DNA of 64,000 bases from Mycolicibacterium rhodesiae JS60 (GCA_000230935.2 AGIQ01000002.1:496001-560000), one strand, 5' to 3'; positions 25,682 through 35,022 are shown, numbered from the stretch's first letter. Notes: a model not told the origin generated them from the sequence alone. Made by a program: numbers and translations.

Positions 25682-28600
25682 TGCACGAGTTCGACTTACT
25701 GGGACCACTTCCCGCCGCGGGTACGACGACGGTGCTGGAAGCCAGCGCCGGGACGGGTAAGACGTTCACCCTCGCCGCGTTGGTGACCCGCTACATCGCC
25801 GAGGGTCGCGCGAGCCTCGACCAGATGCTGCTGATCACCTTCAGCCGGGCGGCCACTCAGGAACTGCGGGAGCGGGTCCGCGAGGCGTTGCAGCTCGCAC
25901 TGCGCGGATTCGACGACCCGAGGCCGTCCGACGCCAACGATGTCGTGCGACTGCTGACCACCGGTGACGTCGACGAATTGGCCGAACGGCGGGGGCGGTT
26001 GCGTGATGCGCTCGCCGGCTTCGACGCCGCGACGATCGCCACCACCCACCAGTTCTGCCATCTGGTACTGAAATCCCTTGGGGTCGCAGGGGATACCGAT
26101 TCCCACGTGACGTTGGCCGAAAGCCTCGACGACCTGGTGGGCGAGATCGTCGACGACCTGTACCTGCGGCACTTCGGGCAGGAGCGCGAGCGGCCACCGA
26201 TCAGCCGTTCCGACGCGCTCAAGCTGGCCCGCGAGGTCGTCGCCAACCCGTGCACCGAGCTGCGGCCGCTGGATCCACCGCCGGGCTCGCAGCCGGCCAT
26301 ACGGGTCGAGTTCGCCAATGATGTTCTGGCCGAGCTTGATCGGCGCAAACGCCGACGGGGGATCCTGAGCTACGACGACCTGCTCAGCCGGTTGGCCGAC
26401 GCGCTGGAGGTGACTGACTCGCCGGCGGCCACCCGCATGCATCAGCGGTGGTCGGTGGTGATGGTCGACGAGTTCCAGGACACCGACCCGGTGCAGTGGC
26501 AGGTCATCGAACGGGCCTTCAGCGGGAACTCGACGCTGATCCTCATCGGTGATCCCAAACAGGCGATCTACGCGTTCCGCGGTGGCGACATCTTCACCTA
26601 CCTGCACGCCGCGAAGACCGCGGGGCAACGACACACCCTCGGCGTCAACTGGCGTAGCGACTCGGCACTGGTCGAGCGCCTGCAGGTCGTGCTCGGCGGT
26701 GCCGAACTCGGCGACTCGGATATCAAGGTCCTCGACGTCGACGCCCATCACCGCGGTCACCGGCTGGCGGGCGCACCGCGCAACGAGCCGTTCCGGCTGC
26801 GGGTGGTCAGCCGGGAAACGTTCGGGCAGCGTGGAATCCGCACGATCCGGATGGACACGCTGCGCCAGCACATCGCCGCCGACCTGGCTACCGACATCTC
26901 CGGGCTGCTGGCCGCCAAAGCCACTTTCGACGGCGAACCCCTGCAGGCCCATCACATCGCGGTCATCACCGAGAGTCATGCCGATGCGCGCGCCTGCTTC
27001 GACGCGCTGGCCACCGCCGGGGTGCCCGCCGTCTACACCGGTGACACCGATGTGCTCAAGTCTGCGGCCGCCGACGACTGGCTGACCCTGTTGGAAGCCT
27101 TCGACCAGCTGCACCGCCCCGGCCTGGTGCGCGCCGCGGCCACCACGATGTTCTTCGGTAAGACCGCCGAAGACCTTGCCGACGGCGGCGATGCGCTCAC
27201 CGATAAGATCGCGGACACCTTGCGGCAGTGGGCCGATCACGCGCGGGAAGCCGGGGTGGCGGCGGTGTTCGAGGCCGCGCAGCTGGCGGGGATGGGACGG
27301 CGGGTGCTGTCGTGGGCCGGCGGCGAACGCAATATGACCGATCTCGCGCACGTCACCCAGCTCCTGCACGATGTGACGCATCGGGAACGCTTCAGTCTCA
27401 CCGCATTGCGCGACTGGCTGCGCACCCAGCGCGACGAACGCAGCGGCGCCCCGGAACGCAGCCGCCGCCTGGACAGTGACGCGGCGGCGGTGCAGATCAT
27501 GACGGTGTGGGTGAGCAAGGGTCTGCAGTTCCCGATCGTCTACCTACCCTTCACGTTCAATCGCTATGTGCGCAGCGAGGATCTGGTCCGGTTCCATGTC
27601 GAGGAGCGGCGCTGCCTGCACGTCGGCGGTGACCAGAGCGCCGAGCTGGTGACCGCGCAGACCCTGGGCAGGCGGGAAGCCGCGGGCGAGGAGACGCGTC
27701 TCACCTACGTCGCGATGACCCGGGCCCAGTCCCAGGTGGTGGCGTGGTGGGCACCGTCGTGGGACGAGCCGAACGGGGGACTGTCGCGGCTGCTGCGGGG
27801 CCGCCGCCCGGGCCAGGCGTCGGTGCCGGACCGCTGCGACCCGGAACGGATCGAGGACGCCGACGCGGTGGCGTTGCTTCGGGAATGGGAAACAGCGGGC
27901 GGGCCGGTGCTCGAAGAGTCGGTGATCGCCCCGGCGGCCGAGCTGGCCGGCGCCGAACGTCGAGATGACCTCGCCGCCAGGCATTTCCACCGCAGCATCG
28001 ACACCACCTGGCGACGGACGTCGTACTCCGGATTGATCCGGGCGGCCGAGACCGCCGGCGTGAGCAGTGAGCCCGAGGTTGTCCAGCTCGACGACGAGGT
28101 CGGCGATATCGCGGTGAGCGCACCGCCGGCCGGAGCCGACGTACCGTCGCCGATGGCGGATCTCCCGACGGGAGCCACGTTCGGCAGCCTGGTGCACGCG
28201 GTGCTGGAGACCGCCGACCCGCTGGCCGCCGATCTGGCCGGGGAACTGCAGACCCACATCGAACAGCACTCGGTATGGTGGCCGGTCGATGTCGCGGCCG
28301 AGGAACTGGCTGCCGCGCTGGTGCCGATGCACGACACGTCGCTGGGCCCGCTGGCCGACGGGATCACCCTGCGCCAGATCGGGCTACGGGACCGGTTGTG
28401 CGAGATGGACTTCGAATTCCCACTGGCCGGTGGCGACCTGGCGATCGGCCGGCCTCAGGTCCGGCTGGCCGATGTCGGCAGGCTGCTGGGTGAGCATCTG
28501 CCGCCCGAGGACCCGCTGGCGTCGTATGCCGAGCGGCTCAGCGGCGGCGCCCTGGGCGGTCAGTCGTTGCGCGGGTATCTGTCCGGGTCGGTGGACGTGG

Positions 28601-28983
28601 TGTTGCGGATACCCGACAGGACGTCAGGGCATCGCTACCTGGTGGTCGACTACAAGACCAATTGGCTCGGTGCGGGTGATCGTCGGCTGTCGGCAGCCGA
28701 TTACGGTCGGGCCAGGATGGCCGAGGCCATGCTGCATGCGGACTATCCGCTGCAGGCACTGCTCTACAGCGTGGTGCTGCACCGGTTCCTGCGGTGGCGT
28801 CAGCCCGGCTACGACCCCGATCGGCATCTGGGCGGAGTCCTGTACCTGTTCGTGCGCGGCATGTGCGGTCCGGACACCCCGACCGCCGACGGCCACCCCG
28901 CCGGGGTGTTCAGCTGGCGTCCGTCGGCCGTCCTGGTGGCGGCGGTGTCGGATCTGCTCGACGGTAGGCAGGTGGCGGCGTGA
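25681..28983 (+). CDS. recB: Exodeoxyribonuclease V subunit beta, RecB
   Basis: An 1100-residue helicase-nuclease. ATG 25681 shares its A with the recC stop. Superfamily-1 motifs: Walker A LEASAGTGKTFTL (20-30), Walker B MVDEFQDTDPVQWQ, motif III LILIGDPKQAIYAFRGGD, motif IV VNWRS, motif V VSKGLQFPIVYLP, and motif VI TRLTYVAMTRAQSQ. The C-terminal nuclease domain keeps the metal-binding Asp in SVDVVLRIP and the VVDYKTNW motif with catalytic Asp and Lys. It unwinds 3'-to-5' and degrades DNA ends together with RecC and RecD. The GTG of recD overlaps its stop by 4 bases. Confidence 0.96.
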   Translation: MHEFDLLGPLPAAGTTTVLEASAGTGKTFTLAALVTRYIAEGRASLDQMLLITFSRAATQELRERVREALQLALRGFDDPRPSDANDVVRLLTTGDVDELAERRGRLRDALAGFDAATIATTHQFCHLVLKSLGVAGDTDSHVTLAESLDDLVGEIVDDLYLRHFGQERERPPISRSDALKLAREVVANPCTELRPLDPPPGSQPAIRVEFANDVLAELDRRKRRRGILSYDDLLSRLADALEVTDSPAATRMHQRWSVVMVDEFQDTDPVQWQVIERAFSGNSTLILIGDPKQAIYAFRGGDIFTYLHAAKTAGQRHTLGVNWRSDSALVERLQVVLGGAELGDSDIKVLDVDAHHRGHRLAGAPRNEPFRLRVVSRETFGQRGIRTIRMDTLRQHIAADLATDISGLLAAKATFDGEPLQAHHIAVITESHADARACFDALATAGVPAVYTGDTDVLKSAAADDWLTLLEAFDQLHRPGLVRAAATTMFFGKTAEDLADGGDALTDKIADTLRQWADHAREAGVAAVFEAAQLAGMGRRVLSWAGGERNMTDLAHVTQLLHDVTHRERFSLTALRDWLRTQRDERSGAPERSRRLDSDAAAVQIMTVWVSKGLQFPIVYLPFTFNRYVRSEDLVRFHVEERRCLHVGGDQSAELVTAQTLGRREAAGEETRLTYVAMTRAQSQVVAWWAPSWDEPNGGLSRLLRGRRPGQASVPDRCDPERIEDADAVALLREWETAGGPVLEESVIAPAAELAGAERRDDLAARHFHRSIDTTWRRTSYSGLIRAAETAGVSSEPEVVQLDDEVGDIAVSAPPAGADVPSPMADLPTGATFGSLVHAVLETADPLAADLAGELQTHIEQHSVWWPVDVAAEELAAALVPMHDTSLGPLADGITLRQIGLRDRLCEMDFEFPLAGGDLAIGRPQVRLADVGRLLGEHLPPEDPLASYAERLSGGALGGQSLRGYLSGSVDVVLRIPDRTSGHRYLVVDYKTNWLGAGDRRLSAADYGRARMAEAMLHADYPLQALLYSVVLHRFLRWRQPGYDPDRHLGGVLYLFVRGMCGPDTPTADGHPAGVFSWRPSAVLVAAVSDLLDGRQVAA

Positions 28984-30713
28984 CAGTAGACGTTGTCGAC
29001 GCCGCCGATTGGCGCCGTTGCGCGCAGGCTGCCGGCCTGCTGCGGAGCTTCAACGATGCCGGTGCCATCGAAGCCGCCGATGTTCTTGTCGCGCAACGAC
29101 TCACAGCATTGGGCAATGAGACCGACGAGCGAGTTGCCCTGGCGATCGCGTTCGTGGTGCGCGCGGTCCGGGGCGGATCGGTGTGCGTGGAGCTGACGAC
29201 GGTGCCGGCCCAGGTCGAGATCGACGACCTGCCATGGCCGGCGCCGGACGAGTGGCTGGCGGCCGTGGCGGCCAGCCCGCTGCTCAGCTCGCCGGCCGTA
29301 CTACATCTCGAAGAGAATCTGCTCTACTTCGACCGGTACTGGCTGGAGGAACGGCAGGTCGCCGCCGATGTGCTGGCTCTGGCCGCCGCCCGGCCGCAGC
29401 ACCAATTGCCCGACATCACACGGCTTTTCCCGTCCGGCTACGAGGAGCAGCGCCGGGTCGCCGAGGTCGCGCTGTCTCAGGGGCTGACGGTCCTCACCGG
29501 AGGACCGGGCACCGGCAAGACCACCACGGTGGCCCGGCTGCTGGCGCTGCTGGCCGAACAGGCCGAGCTGGCCGGCAGGCCACGGCCGCGGATCGCGCTG
29601 GCCGCACCGACCGGCAAGGCCGCCGCCCGCCTCCAGGAGGCGGTGCAAGCCGAAGTCGATGAGTTGGATTCGACCGACCGGGTGCGACTGCGGGCCCTGC
29701 GCGCCACCACATTGCATCGGCTGCTCGGGCCGTTGCCGCGGACGTCGGCCCGGTTCCGGCACCACCGGGCCAACCGGCTGCCGCACGATGTGATCGTTGT
29801 CGACGAGACCTCGATGGTGTCGCTGACGATGATGGCCCGCCTGGTCGAGGCCGTCCGTCCGGATTCTCGGCTGCTCCTGGTGGGAGACGCCGACCAACTG
29901 GCCTCGGTGGAAGCCGGTGCGGTGCTGGCCGATCTGGTCGAGGGACTGAGTGCGCGCGGGGATGCGCCGGTGGTCAAGCTCATTCGCGCGCACCGGTTCG
30001 GTCCCTCGATCGGTGCGCTGGCGTCGGCGATCCGGGTCGGCGACGCCACCCGTGCCATCGACGTGCTGAACGCCGGTGGCGAGCACATCGAGTGGGTCGA
30101 CACCGAAGATCCAACTGTGGCTCTGCGCAGTGTGCTTGTGCCGCATGCGCTTCGGCTGCGGCAGGCCGCGGTGCTCGGCGACGGGCCGGCCGCGCTGGCG
30201 ACGCTGGAGGAACACCGGCTGCTGTGTGCGCATCGCCGCGGCCCGCATGGCGTGGCGTACTGGAACCGTCAGGTCGAGCGCTGGCTGGCCGAGGAAACCG
30301 ATGTACCGCAGTGGGCTTCATGGTATGCCGGACGGCCGGTGCTGGTGACGGCCAATGACTACGGGCTACGGCTCTACAACGGTGATATCGGGGTGGCGGT
30401 CTTGCGTGATGGGGTGTTGCGGGCCGCGATGGCCGGTGCCGACGGCCCGGCGGAGCTGGCAACCAGCCGGCTGGCCGATATCGAGACCATGCACGCGATG
30501 ACCATTCACAAGAGCCAGGGCAGTCAGGTTGGTGAGGTGACTGTGCTTCTGCCGCCGACGGATTCGCGGCTGCTCACCCGTGAACTGCTGTATACCGCGG
30601 TCACCAGGGCCAGGGCCAAGGTCCGGGTGGTGGGCTCGGCCGACCAGCTGCGCGCGGCCGTCGCGCGCCGGGCGGCGCGGGCCACCGGCCTGTCCCGCCG
30701 ACTGCAGGTCTGA
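28980..30713 (+). CDS. recD: Exodeoxyribonuclease V subunit alpha, RecD
   Basis: A 577-residue 5'-to-3' helicase starting at GTG 28980, overlapping the recB stop. Motifs: Walker A LTGGPGTGKTTTVARLL (173-189), Walker B VIVVDETSMVSL, motif III LLVGDADQLASVEAGAVL, and near the C-terminus AMTIHKSQGSQVGEV and LLYTAVTRARAKV. The N-terminal domain (about 1-150) binds RecC in the complex. Length and order fit a complete operon recC-recB-recD. A small phosphotransferase-like gene follows after 2 bases. Confidence 0.95.
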   Translation: MTVDVVDAADWRRCAQAAGLLRSFNDAGAIEAADVLVAQRLTALGNETDERVALAIAFVVRAVRGGSVCVELTTVPAQVEIDDLPWPAPDEWLAAVAASPLLSSPAVLHLEENLLYFDRYWLEERQVAADVLALAAARPQHQLPDITRLFPSGYEEQRRVAEVALSQGLTVLTGGPGTGKTTTVARLLALLAEQAELAGRPRPRIALAAPTGKAAARLQEAVQAEVDELDSTDRVRLRALRATTLHRLLGPLPRTSARFRHHRANRLPHDVIVVDETSMVSLTMMARLVEAVRPDSRLLLVGDADQLASVEAGAVLADLVEGLSARGDAPVVKLIRAHRFGPSIGALASAIRVGDATRAIDVLNAGGEHIEWVDTEDPTVALRSVLVPHALRLRQAAVLGDGPAALATLEEHRLLCAHRRGPHGVAYWNRQVERWLAEETDVPQWASWYAGRPVLVTANDYGLRLYNGDIGVAVLRDGVLRAAMAGADGPAELATSRLADIETMHAMTIHKSQGSQVGEVTVLLPPTDSRLLTRELLYTAVTRARAKVRVVGSADQLRAAVARRAARATGLSRRLQV

Positions 30714-30715
30714 CA

Positions 30716-31507
30716 ATGCAGACCGGTTCCGGTGCAGACGTTTTCGTCGACGGCGAGGTCGTCACAAAGGTGCACCGCCTTGGCACCGACCCGCAGGCGT
30801 TGGCGCTGCGGTTGCAGATCGCGGCGCGCCTCGGGAGCGCCACCGGCTGTCTGCTGGCGCCCTTGGACCCCGAGCCGCAACCCGTCGATGACCAGACAGG
30901 CCGCCGGTGGTCGACGCGATGGCCTCGGGTCGACGCGGTGCCAACACAGCCCGGCGGCCTGCCGTGGGTCGAGGCCGCGCGTCTGTTGGCGCAGTTGCAT
31001 CTGGCTCCGGATCGAATCTCGACACCGCACGGTGCTGTCGCCCGTACTCAGCGCGCGGTGCGTGGCCTTCCGGCGGACGCTCCAGATGTCGTCCGCGCCG
31101 CTGCGGCGGCTCTGCCGGATCGGGCGCGACAGCACGGGTCACTGGACAGGCCGTGCACGCTCGTGCACGGCGACTTCCATCTCGGCCAATTGGGTCGGCT
31201 GCTGGATGGCCGGTGGCGGCTGATCGACGTCGACGACCTCGGCGTCGGTGACCCGGCCTGGGACCTGGCCCGACCAGCGGGATTCTGGGCGGCCGGGCTG
31301 ATTCCCGACGGCGATTGGCAGACGTTCCTGACCGCCTACCGCGCAGCAGCCGGCCCCGCTGTGCCGGCGTCGGGCGATCCATGGCCGATTCTGGAGCCGC
31401 TGGCCGGCGCGGCCGTCGTGCAGGCCGCGGCGGCCGGCGCCCATCGGGCGCCTGACGAGACGCAGGTGGAGCTGCTCGCCGCCTGTGCGCGGATGCTTCC
31501 CGCCTAG
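30716..31507 (+). CDS. Aminoglycoside-phosphotransferase-fold protein (APH family)
   Basis: A 263-residue protein, ATG 30716, two bases after recD and probably the last gene of its operon. The kinase core is recognisable: catalytic loop LVHGDFHLGQLGRLLDG and metal-binding LIDVDDLGVGDPAWDLARP. The N-terminal lobe is short (DVFVDGEVVTKVHRLGTDPQ) and lacks an obvious P-loop, as in many APH-family small-molecule kinases. Substrate is unknown; antibiotic resistance should not be assumed. Its constant place next to recD suggests only shared transcription. The stop overlaps the convergent zinc-ribbon gene by 4 bases. Confidence 0.82.
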   Translation: MQTGSGADVFVDGEVVTKVHRLGTDPQALALRLQIAARLGSATGCLLAPLDPEPQPVDDQTGRRWSTRWPRVDAVPTQPGGLPWVEAARLLAQLHLAPDRISTPHGAVARTQRAVRGLPADAPDVVRAAAAALPDRARQHGSLDRPCTLVHGDFHLGQLGRLLDGRWRLIDVDDLGVGDPAWDLARPAGFWAAGLIPDGDWQTFLTAYRAAAGPAVPASGDPWPILEPLAGAAVVQAAAAGAHRAPDETQVELLAACARMLPA

Positions 31508-31824
31508 CTGGAGAAGAACAGCCGGCCGAAGCCACCCTTGCGGTAACGGTGGTCGCCTCGGCTGCCCCACGCTGGGCCGTAGCTGTGGTTCGGCCCATAG
31601 CCTGGCTGTGGCGGAGGTGCGGCGGTGAAGCGGCTTTCCAGCTGGGTCAACGCCTCGAGCTCACCGAAGTCCAGGAAGATGCCCCGGCAGCTGTCGCATT
31701 GTTCGAGGTGAACACCGTTTCGCTCGTAGGTGCGCATTACTCCCGAGCACTTGGGACACAGCAGCATGTTGCCGGGGTTGGGCGATCCGGGAGACTTCGG
31801 CGGCTCATATGGCGGTATCGACAT
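31504..31824 (-). CDS. Zinc-ribbon protein (TFIIB-type zf domain)
   Basis: A 106-residue protein. The centre is a one-zinc ribbon, LLCPKCSGVMRTYERNGVHL then CDSCRGIFLDFGEL, with CPxC and CxxC pairs, the hallmark of the zf-TFIIB family. The N-terminus is Pro-rich (MSIPPYEPPKSPGSPNPG) and the C-terminus is Pro/Gly/Tyr-rich with a basic end (RKGGFGRLFFSS). Family members are mostly of unknown function; a role in binding nucleic acid or protein is possible. It starts 73 bases after the aquaporin gene on the same strand, with a strong terminator hairpin between them, so it is probably transcribed separately. Confidence 0.85.
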   Translation of the reverse strand: MSIPPYEPPKSPGSPNPGNMLLCPKCSGVMRTYERNGVHLEQCDSCRGIFLDFGELEALTQLESRFTAAPPPQPGYGPNHSYGPAWGSRGDHRYRKGGFGRLFFSS

Positions 31825-31828
31825 GTAT

Positions 31829-31879
31829 GACCAACGCTCGAACGGCCCGGAGAGATCCCGAGCCGTTCGAGTGTTGGTC
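31829..31879 (-). terminator. Strong hairpin downstream of the aquaporin gene
   Basis: GACCAACGCTCGAACGGC (31829-31846) pairs with GCCGTTCGAGTGTTGGTC (31862-31879), an 18-bp stem with one G-T position and a 15-base loop. It follows the aquaporin stop at 31897 in the direction of transcription and precedes the zinc-ribbon start at 31824. No U-tract is seen, as is usual for mycobacterial terminators. Confidence 0.7.
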
Positions 31880-31896
31880 GTGGGTTGGCTGGATGG

Positions 31897-32571
31897 TTAC
31901 TTGTCGTCGGGATTGAGGAAGCGGAAGGCCGTGCCCGCGGCCACCGCCGCGATGAGCTGTACGACCAGGTAGACGAACACGACTGGGCCGGTGAACATCC
32001 CGAGGCCCAGACCGGCGATCCCGACCGCGGGGTTCAACACCCCGCCCGAGATGGCGCCGACCGCGATGGCCCCGGCGGCCACGGTGAAGCCGATGGCCAG
32101 GCCGTAGAACGAATTGTCGGGGTGGTCCTTGCTGGTGGCGACGTTCAACACGACGAAGCAGAGCACGAAGGTGAACACCAGCTCGGCCACGGCGGCCATC
32201 ACCATGGCGTGCCCGGACAATGTCAGCGGATGCGCAGGACCGGTGGGCATCACCCCGGTGACGGCTGCGGCGGCGACGATCCCGCCGACGATCTGGGAAG
32301 CGAAGTAGCCGACCGCCTCGCGGGCGGTGATCCGGCCACGCACCAGGACAGCGAGCGTGACGGCCGGGTTGTAGTGCGCGCCGGAGATGTGCCCGCCGGC
32401 GTAGATCATCGCCATCAGCGCGGCTCCGATGGCGACCGGTGCGAGCGGGGAGCCGCCCAGCGAGCTGGCTCCGACGGTGAACACCAGGACGAACGTCCCG
32501 ACGGCTTCGGTGACGTACTTGGCGCGGTGAGTGAGGTGGGTGATTGCGGGGGTGTGAAGTGTGGTTGTCAT
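31897..32571 (-). CDS. MIP-family channel, aquaporin (AqpZ/GlpF-like)
   Basis: A 224-residue channel. ATG 32571 (MTTTLHTPAITHLTHRAKYV) is preferred to the longer frame at 32595. Six transmembrane helices and two half-helices with both NPA boxes: GAHYNPAVTLAVLVRGR and GGVLNPAVGIAGLGLG. Asp-type residues seen in glycerol facilitators after the second box are missing, which favours water or small neutral solute flow, but this is weak evidence. Upstream, at 32640-32661, is a dyad that matches one in front of the adjacent two-component operon, suggesting it is a target of that regulator. Confidence 0.9.
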   Translation of the reverse strand: MTTTLHTPAITHLTHRAKYVTEAVGTFVLVFTVGASSLGGSPLAPVAIGAALMAMIYAGGHISGAHYNPAVTLAVLVRGRITAREAVGYFASQIVGGIVAAAAVTGVMPTGPAHPLTLSGHAMVMAAVAELVFTFVLCFVVLNVATSKDHPDNSFYGLAIGFTVAAGAIAVGAISGGVLNPAVGIAGLGLGMFTGPVVFVYLVVQLIAAVAAGTAFRFLNPDDK

Positions 32572-32639
32572 GACGATCAGCCTGGTTCGCGGCACCGGTG
32601 CCCGGGAGCGCCCGAACGTGCCATCCGCCGGATGAATCG

Positions 32640-32661
32640 CTGTCGTCCGAATGGATGACAG
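32640..32661. promoter_or_regulatory. Dyad box TGTCGTCC-N4-GGATGACA upstream of aquaporin
   Basis: CTGTCGTCC, four bases, GGATGACAG: arms complementary at 8 of 9 positions. The same box with perfect arms is at 34617-34640. It lies 69 bases before the aquaporin start, right after the response regulator gene. A second short dyad, CATCCG-C-CGGATG, is at 32622-32634. The likely binder is the adjacent NarL-type regulator. Confidence 0.6.
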
Positions 32662-32665
32662 GGTG

Positions 32666-33313
32666 TTATTCGAGCAGTTGGTTCCGCATCGCGTAGGCGA
32701 CCGCGGCGCCGCGGTCGGACACCCCGAGCTTCTCGTAGAGCCGCCGGATGTGGGTCTTGATCGTGGTCTGGGCGAGGAACAGATCCTTGGCCATGTCCGG
32801 TACCGACTTGCCGTCGGCGATCAATCGAAGGATCTCGCGCTCGCGCTCACTGAGCACGGGACCTTGGTACTGGGCCTGCCGGTGCACCTGGGTCGCCAGG
32901 CTGGTGACGAGTTCCGGCGGCAGCACCTTCTCGCCGCGGGCGCAGGCCGCCACCGCGGCCACGATCTCGTCGCGGTCGGACTCCTTGGACAGATAACCGG
33001 CGGCGCCGTCCTGGATCGCGCGGTAGACGACCGGGCCGTCAGTGGTCGCCGAGAGCAGCAGCACGCGGGTGGGCAGACCGTCTCGCGTGACCGCATGGGC
33101 GACGGCGATGCCGTCGAGGCCGGGCATCTTGTAGTCCAGCAGGGCGACGTCGGGCTGGTGCTGCTGGATCGCGGCGAGTGCGGCCTGCCCGTCACCGACC
33201 GCCTCGACGACCTCGGTGCGGCCGCTGTTGTTCAGCGCGCGCACGATGCCGTCGCGATAGACCGGGTGGTCGTCGCCGACCACCACCCGAATGCGTCGTT
33301 CTGAACTGCTCAC
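32666..33313 (-). CDS. NarL/LuxR-family response regulator
   Basis: A 215-residue regulator starting at GTG 33313, five bases after AGGAGG; this start overlaps the kinase stop by 4 bases. Receiver domain: acidic pocket VVGDDHPVYR, phosphoacceptor Asp60 in VALLDYKMPGLDG, switch Thr/Ser in LLLSATTDG and Lys in GYLSKESD. The C-terminal LuxR-type HTH reads LSEREREILRLIADGKSVPD and TTIKTHIRRLYEKLGV. Phosphorylation would promote dimer binding to dyad sites; the TGTCGTCC boxes on both sides of the operon are good candidates. Confidence 0.93.
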   Translation of the reverse strand: MSSSERRIRVVVGDDHPVYRDGIVRALNNSGRTEVVEAVGDGQAALAAIQQHQPDVALLDYKMPGLDGIAVAHAVTRDGLPTRVLLLSATTDGPVVYRAIQDGAAGYLSKESDRDEIVAAVAACARGEKVLPPELVTSLATQVHRQAQYQGPVLSEREREILRLIADGKSVPDMAKDLFLAQTTIKTHIRRLYEKLGVSDRGAAVAYAMRNQLLE

Positions 33314-34590
33314 CGCACCTCCTGGTGATCGCGTAGCAGCAACCGCACCCGCACCCAGGTGCCGCGCTCGACGGGCCGGAATTCCCAAGTGCCCCGCAGG
33401 GACTCGACACGCGAGCGCTGCGAGGCAAGCCCGATGTGCCCCTCGGCGACGCGCCTCGACACCACCGACTCATCGATGCCGACGCCGTCGTCGCGAACCT
33501 CGAGTGTCACCGTGCCGCCGTCGTCGCGCAACGTCAGCCACACCCGGTCGGCGTTCGCGTGCCGGGCCACATTGGTGAGCAGCTCGCGGGTGACGCCGTA
33601 GACCATCGCGTCCTCGGCGTGGGGGTGCGGATAGTCGATCGAGCAGTCGACGGCGACGCCGGTCCGCTCGGCCAGCGCGTCGAGCAGACCGCGGACGGCG
33701 TGTTCCAGCCCGCCCTCTTCGAGCACCGAGGGATGCAACTCACGAGTGGTCTGCCGCAACTCCCGCGCGACGTCGGTGAGCAGCTCGCTGGCCCGCGCCA
33801 CCCCGGACAGGTCGGGATTCGGGCGGATCGCGTCGCGCAGATCCTGGCGGGCGGCCAGCAGGGTCTGCAGGGGGCCGTCGTGCAGGGCTTCGGCGACCCG
33901 CCGGCGTTCGCGCTCCTCGGCGGTCATGACGTCGTTCAGCAGCATCGCCCGGCTTGCGGTCAGCTCGGCGATGCTGGCCAGCCGGCGCTGCTGCACTCGC
34001 GACACCGTGTACGAGCACAGGCACAGCAGCGCGAGCATGACGAGAAGCGCGGCGATCTCCGGTGCCGACATCTGGCGGCGGAACAGCGGATCGGCCAGCA
34101 CGGCGATCGCCGCGCCGACGATCGCGGCGACCGACATGATCGCGGCGCGTTGCCCGGCCTGGGTGGCGATGAAGAACGGCAGGAACGCGAGCAGCCCCAG
34201 CATCAGATAGTTGCCGGGGGAGAGCAGCTGCAGCACACAGATCGCCGCGATGTCGATCGGCATCATCGGTTCCAGCGCGCGCAACCGGGCGGTGCGCGGA
34301 TGCTGCTGCAGCCGGACCCATGCCGCCAGCACGGCCAGCACCGCGTAGCCGATGACCAACGACAGCTGCGCGGGCCATGAGGACCGCGGGGTCGAGGAGA
34401 CGACGACCAGCACCATGACGGCCACCAGCAGCAGCCGCAGGATCGCCCGCAGCCGCTGCGCCTGGCTCTCGAACTTGAAGAAGATCGCGCGGACTGCGTC
34501 GCTGGTCCCGACGTCGGCGGGCATGGGCGGGACGACCAGGCTCACCCAGAAGCGGCCTGGCCGCTTCGGCGGGCTGCCGTGTGCGCGCAC
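33310..34590 (-). CDS. NarL-type sensor histidine kinase (HisKA_3)
   Basis: A 426-residue membrane kinase. GTG 34590 is the longest start; an internal Met23 (about 34524) is possible. Six or so transmembrane helices span about residues 48-190 (LRLLLVAVMVLVVV, LSLVIGYAVLAVLAAW, LLAFLPFFIA and others) with very little outside the membrane, so sensing is probably within the bilayer. The dimerisation box holds His237 in VAEALHDGPLQTLL. The ATPase domain has the N-box TRELLTNVARHANA and D-box VRDDGVGID, then GHIGLASQRSRVESL. It is the partner of the overlapping response regulator. Confidence 0.92.
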   Translation of the reverse strand: MRAHGSPPKRPGRFWVSLVVPPMPADVGTSDAVRAIFFKFESQAQRLRAILRLLLVAVMVLVVVSSTPRSSWPAQLSLVIGYAVLAVLAAWVRLQQHPRTARLRALEPMMPIDIAAICVLQLLSPGNYLMLGLLAFLPFFIATQAGQRAAIMSVAAIVGAAIAVLADPLFRRQMSAPEIAALLVMLALLCLCSYTVSRVQQRRLASIAELTASRAMLLNDVMTAEERERRRVAEALHDGPLQTLLAARQDLRDAIRPNPDLSGVARASELLTDVARELRQTTRELHPSVLEEGGLEHAVRGLLDALAERTGVAVDCSIDYPHPHAEDAMVYGVTRELLTNVARHANADRVWLTLRDDGGTVTLEVRDDGVGIDESVVSRRVAEGHIGLASQRSRVESLRGTWEFRPVERGTWVRVRLLLRDHQEVR

Positions 34591-34616
34591 ATCGGGAGTG
34601 TAACCAGCCCGGCGCC

Positions 34617-34640
34617 GGTGTCGTCCAAACGGACGACACC
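34617..34640. promoter_or_regulatory. Perfect dyad box upstream of the kinase operon
   Basis: GGTGTCGTCC-AAAC-GGACGACACC: 10-bp perfect arms with four bases between. It lies 27 bases before the kinase start and 125 bases before the divergent secreted-peptide gene. Its core TGTCGTCC-N4-GGAYGACA is repeated at 32640-32661. It is a likely autoregulation site for the two-component system. Confidence 0.65.
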
Positions 34641-34764
34641 ACCTTCATCCCCCCATACGTGCTTTTGCGCGACAGACCGCGCGCTGCCCGGCGCCGATAG
34701 TTGTCTCATGACCGAAACCGGTCACCGAAGAAGCGAAACAGCAACTCACACAGGAGAATTCACA

Positions 34765-35010
34765 ATGAAGAACACTGTCGCACGTTATCTGGCGCTGCCG
34801 ATCCTGTCCGCAGGCATCATCGGCGGAGCACTCGGAGTGGCCGGCGCTGCCAGCGCGGCCGAGGCCGCCCCGCAGCCCGGCATCGTCGCCACCCCGCAGG
34901 TCCACGCCAAGCCCGCCGCGGAGGCCAGCCCCGGCTACTGGTGGCATCGGCATCACCCGTCGCTGCTGGATCCCCGGGCCGCCGCGAACTTCCGGCAGCC
35001 GGGCGTCTAG
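34765..35010 (+). CDS. Small secreted protein, 81 aa
   Basis: ATG 34765 follows CAGGAG. An export signal is clear: KNTVARYLALPILSAGIIGG then ALGVAGAASAAEA, with cleavage likely after ASA (about residue 31-33). The mature part is about 48 residues, Pro/Ala-rich with an aromatic/His patch (GYWWHRHHPSLLDP). No cysteine, so no disulfide fold. The His cluster might bind metal, but that is a guess. It has its own terminator hairpin at 35023-35055 and shares an upstream region, with the regulator box, with the sensor kinase operon. Confidence 0.8.
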   Translation: MKNTVARYLALPILSAGIIGGALGVAGAASAAEAAPQPGIVATPQVHAKPAAEASPGYWWHRHHPSLLDPRAAANFRQPGV

Positions 35011-35022
35011 CTTGACAACACC

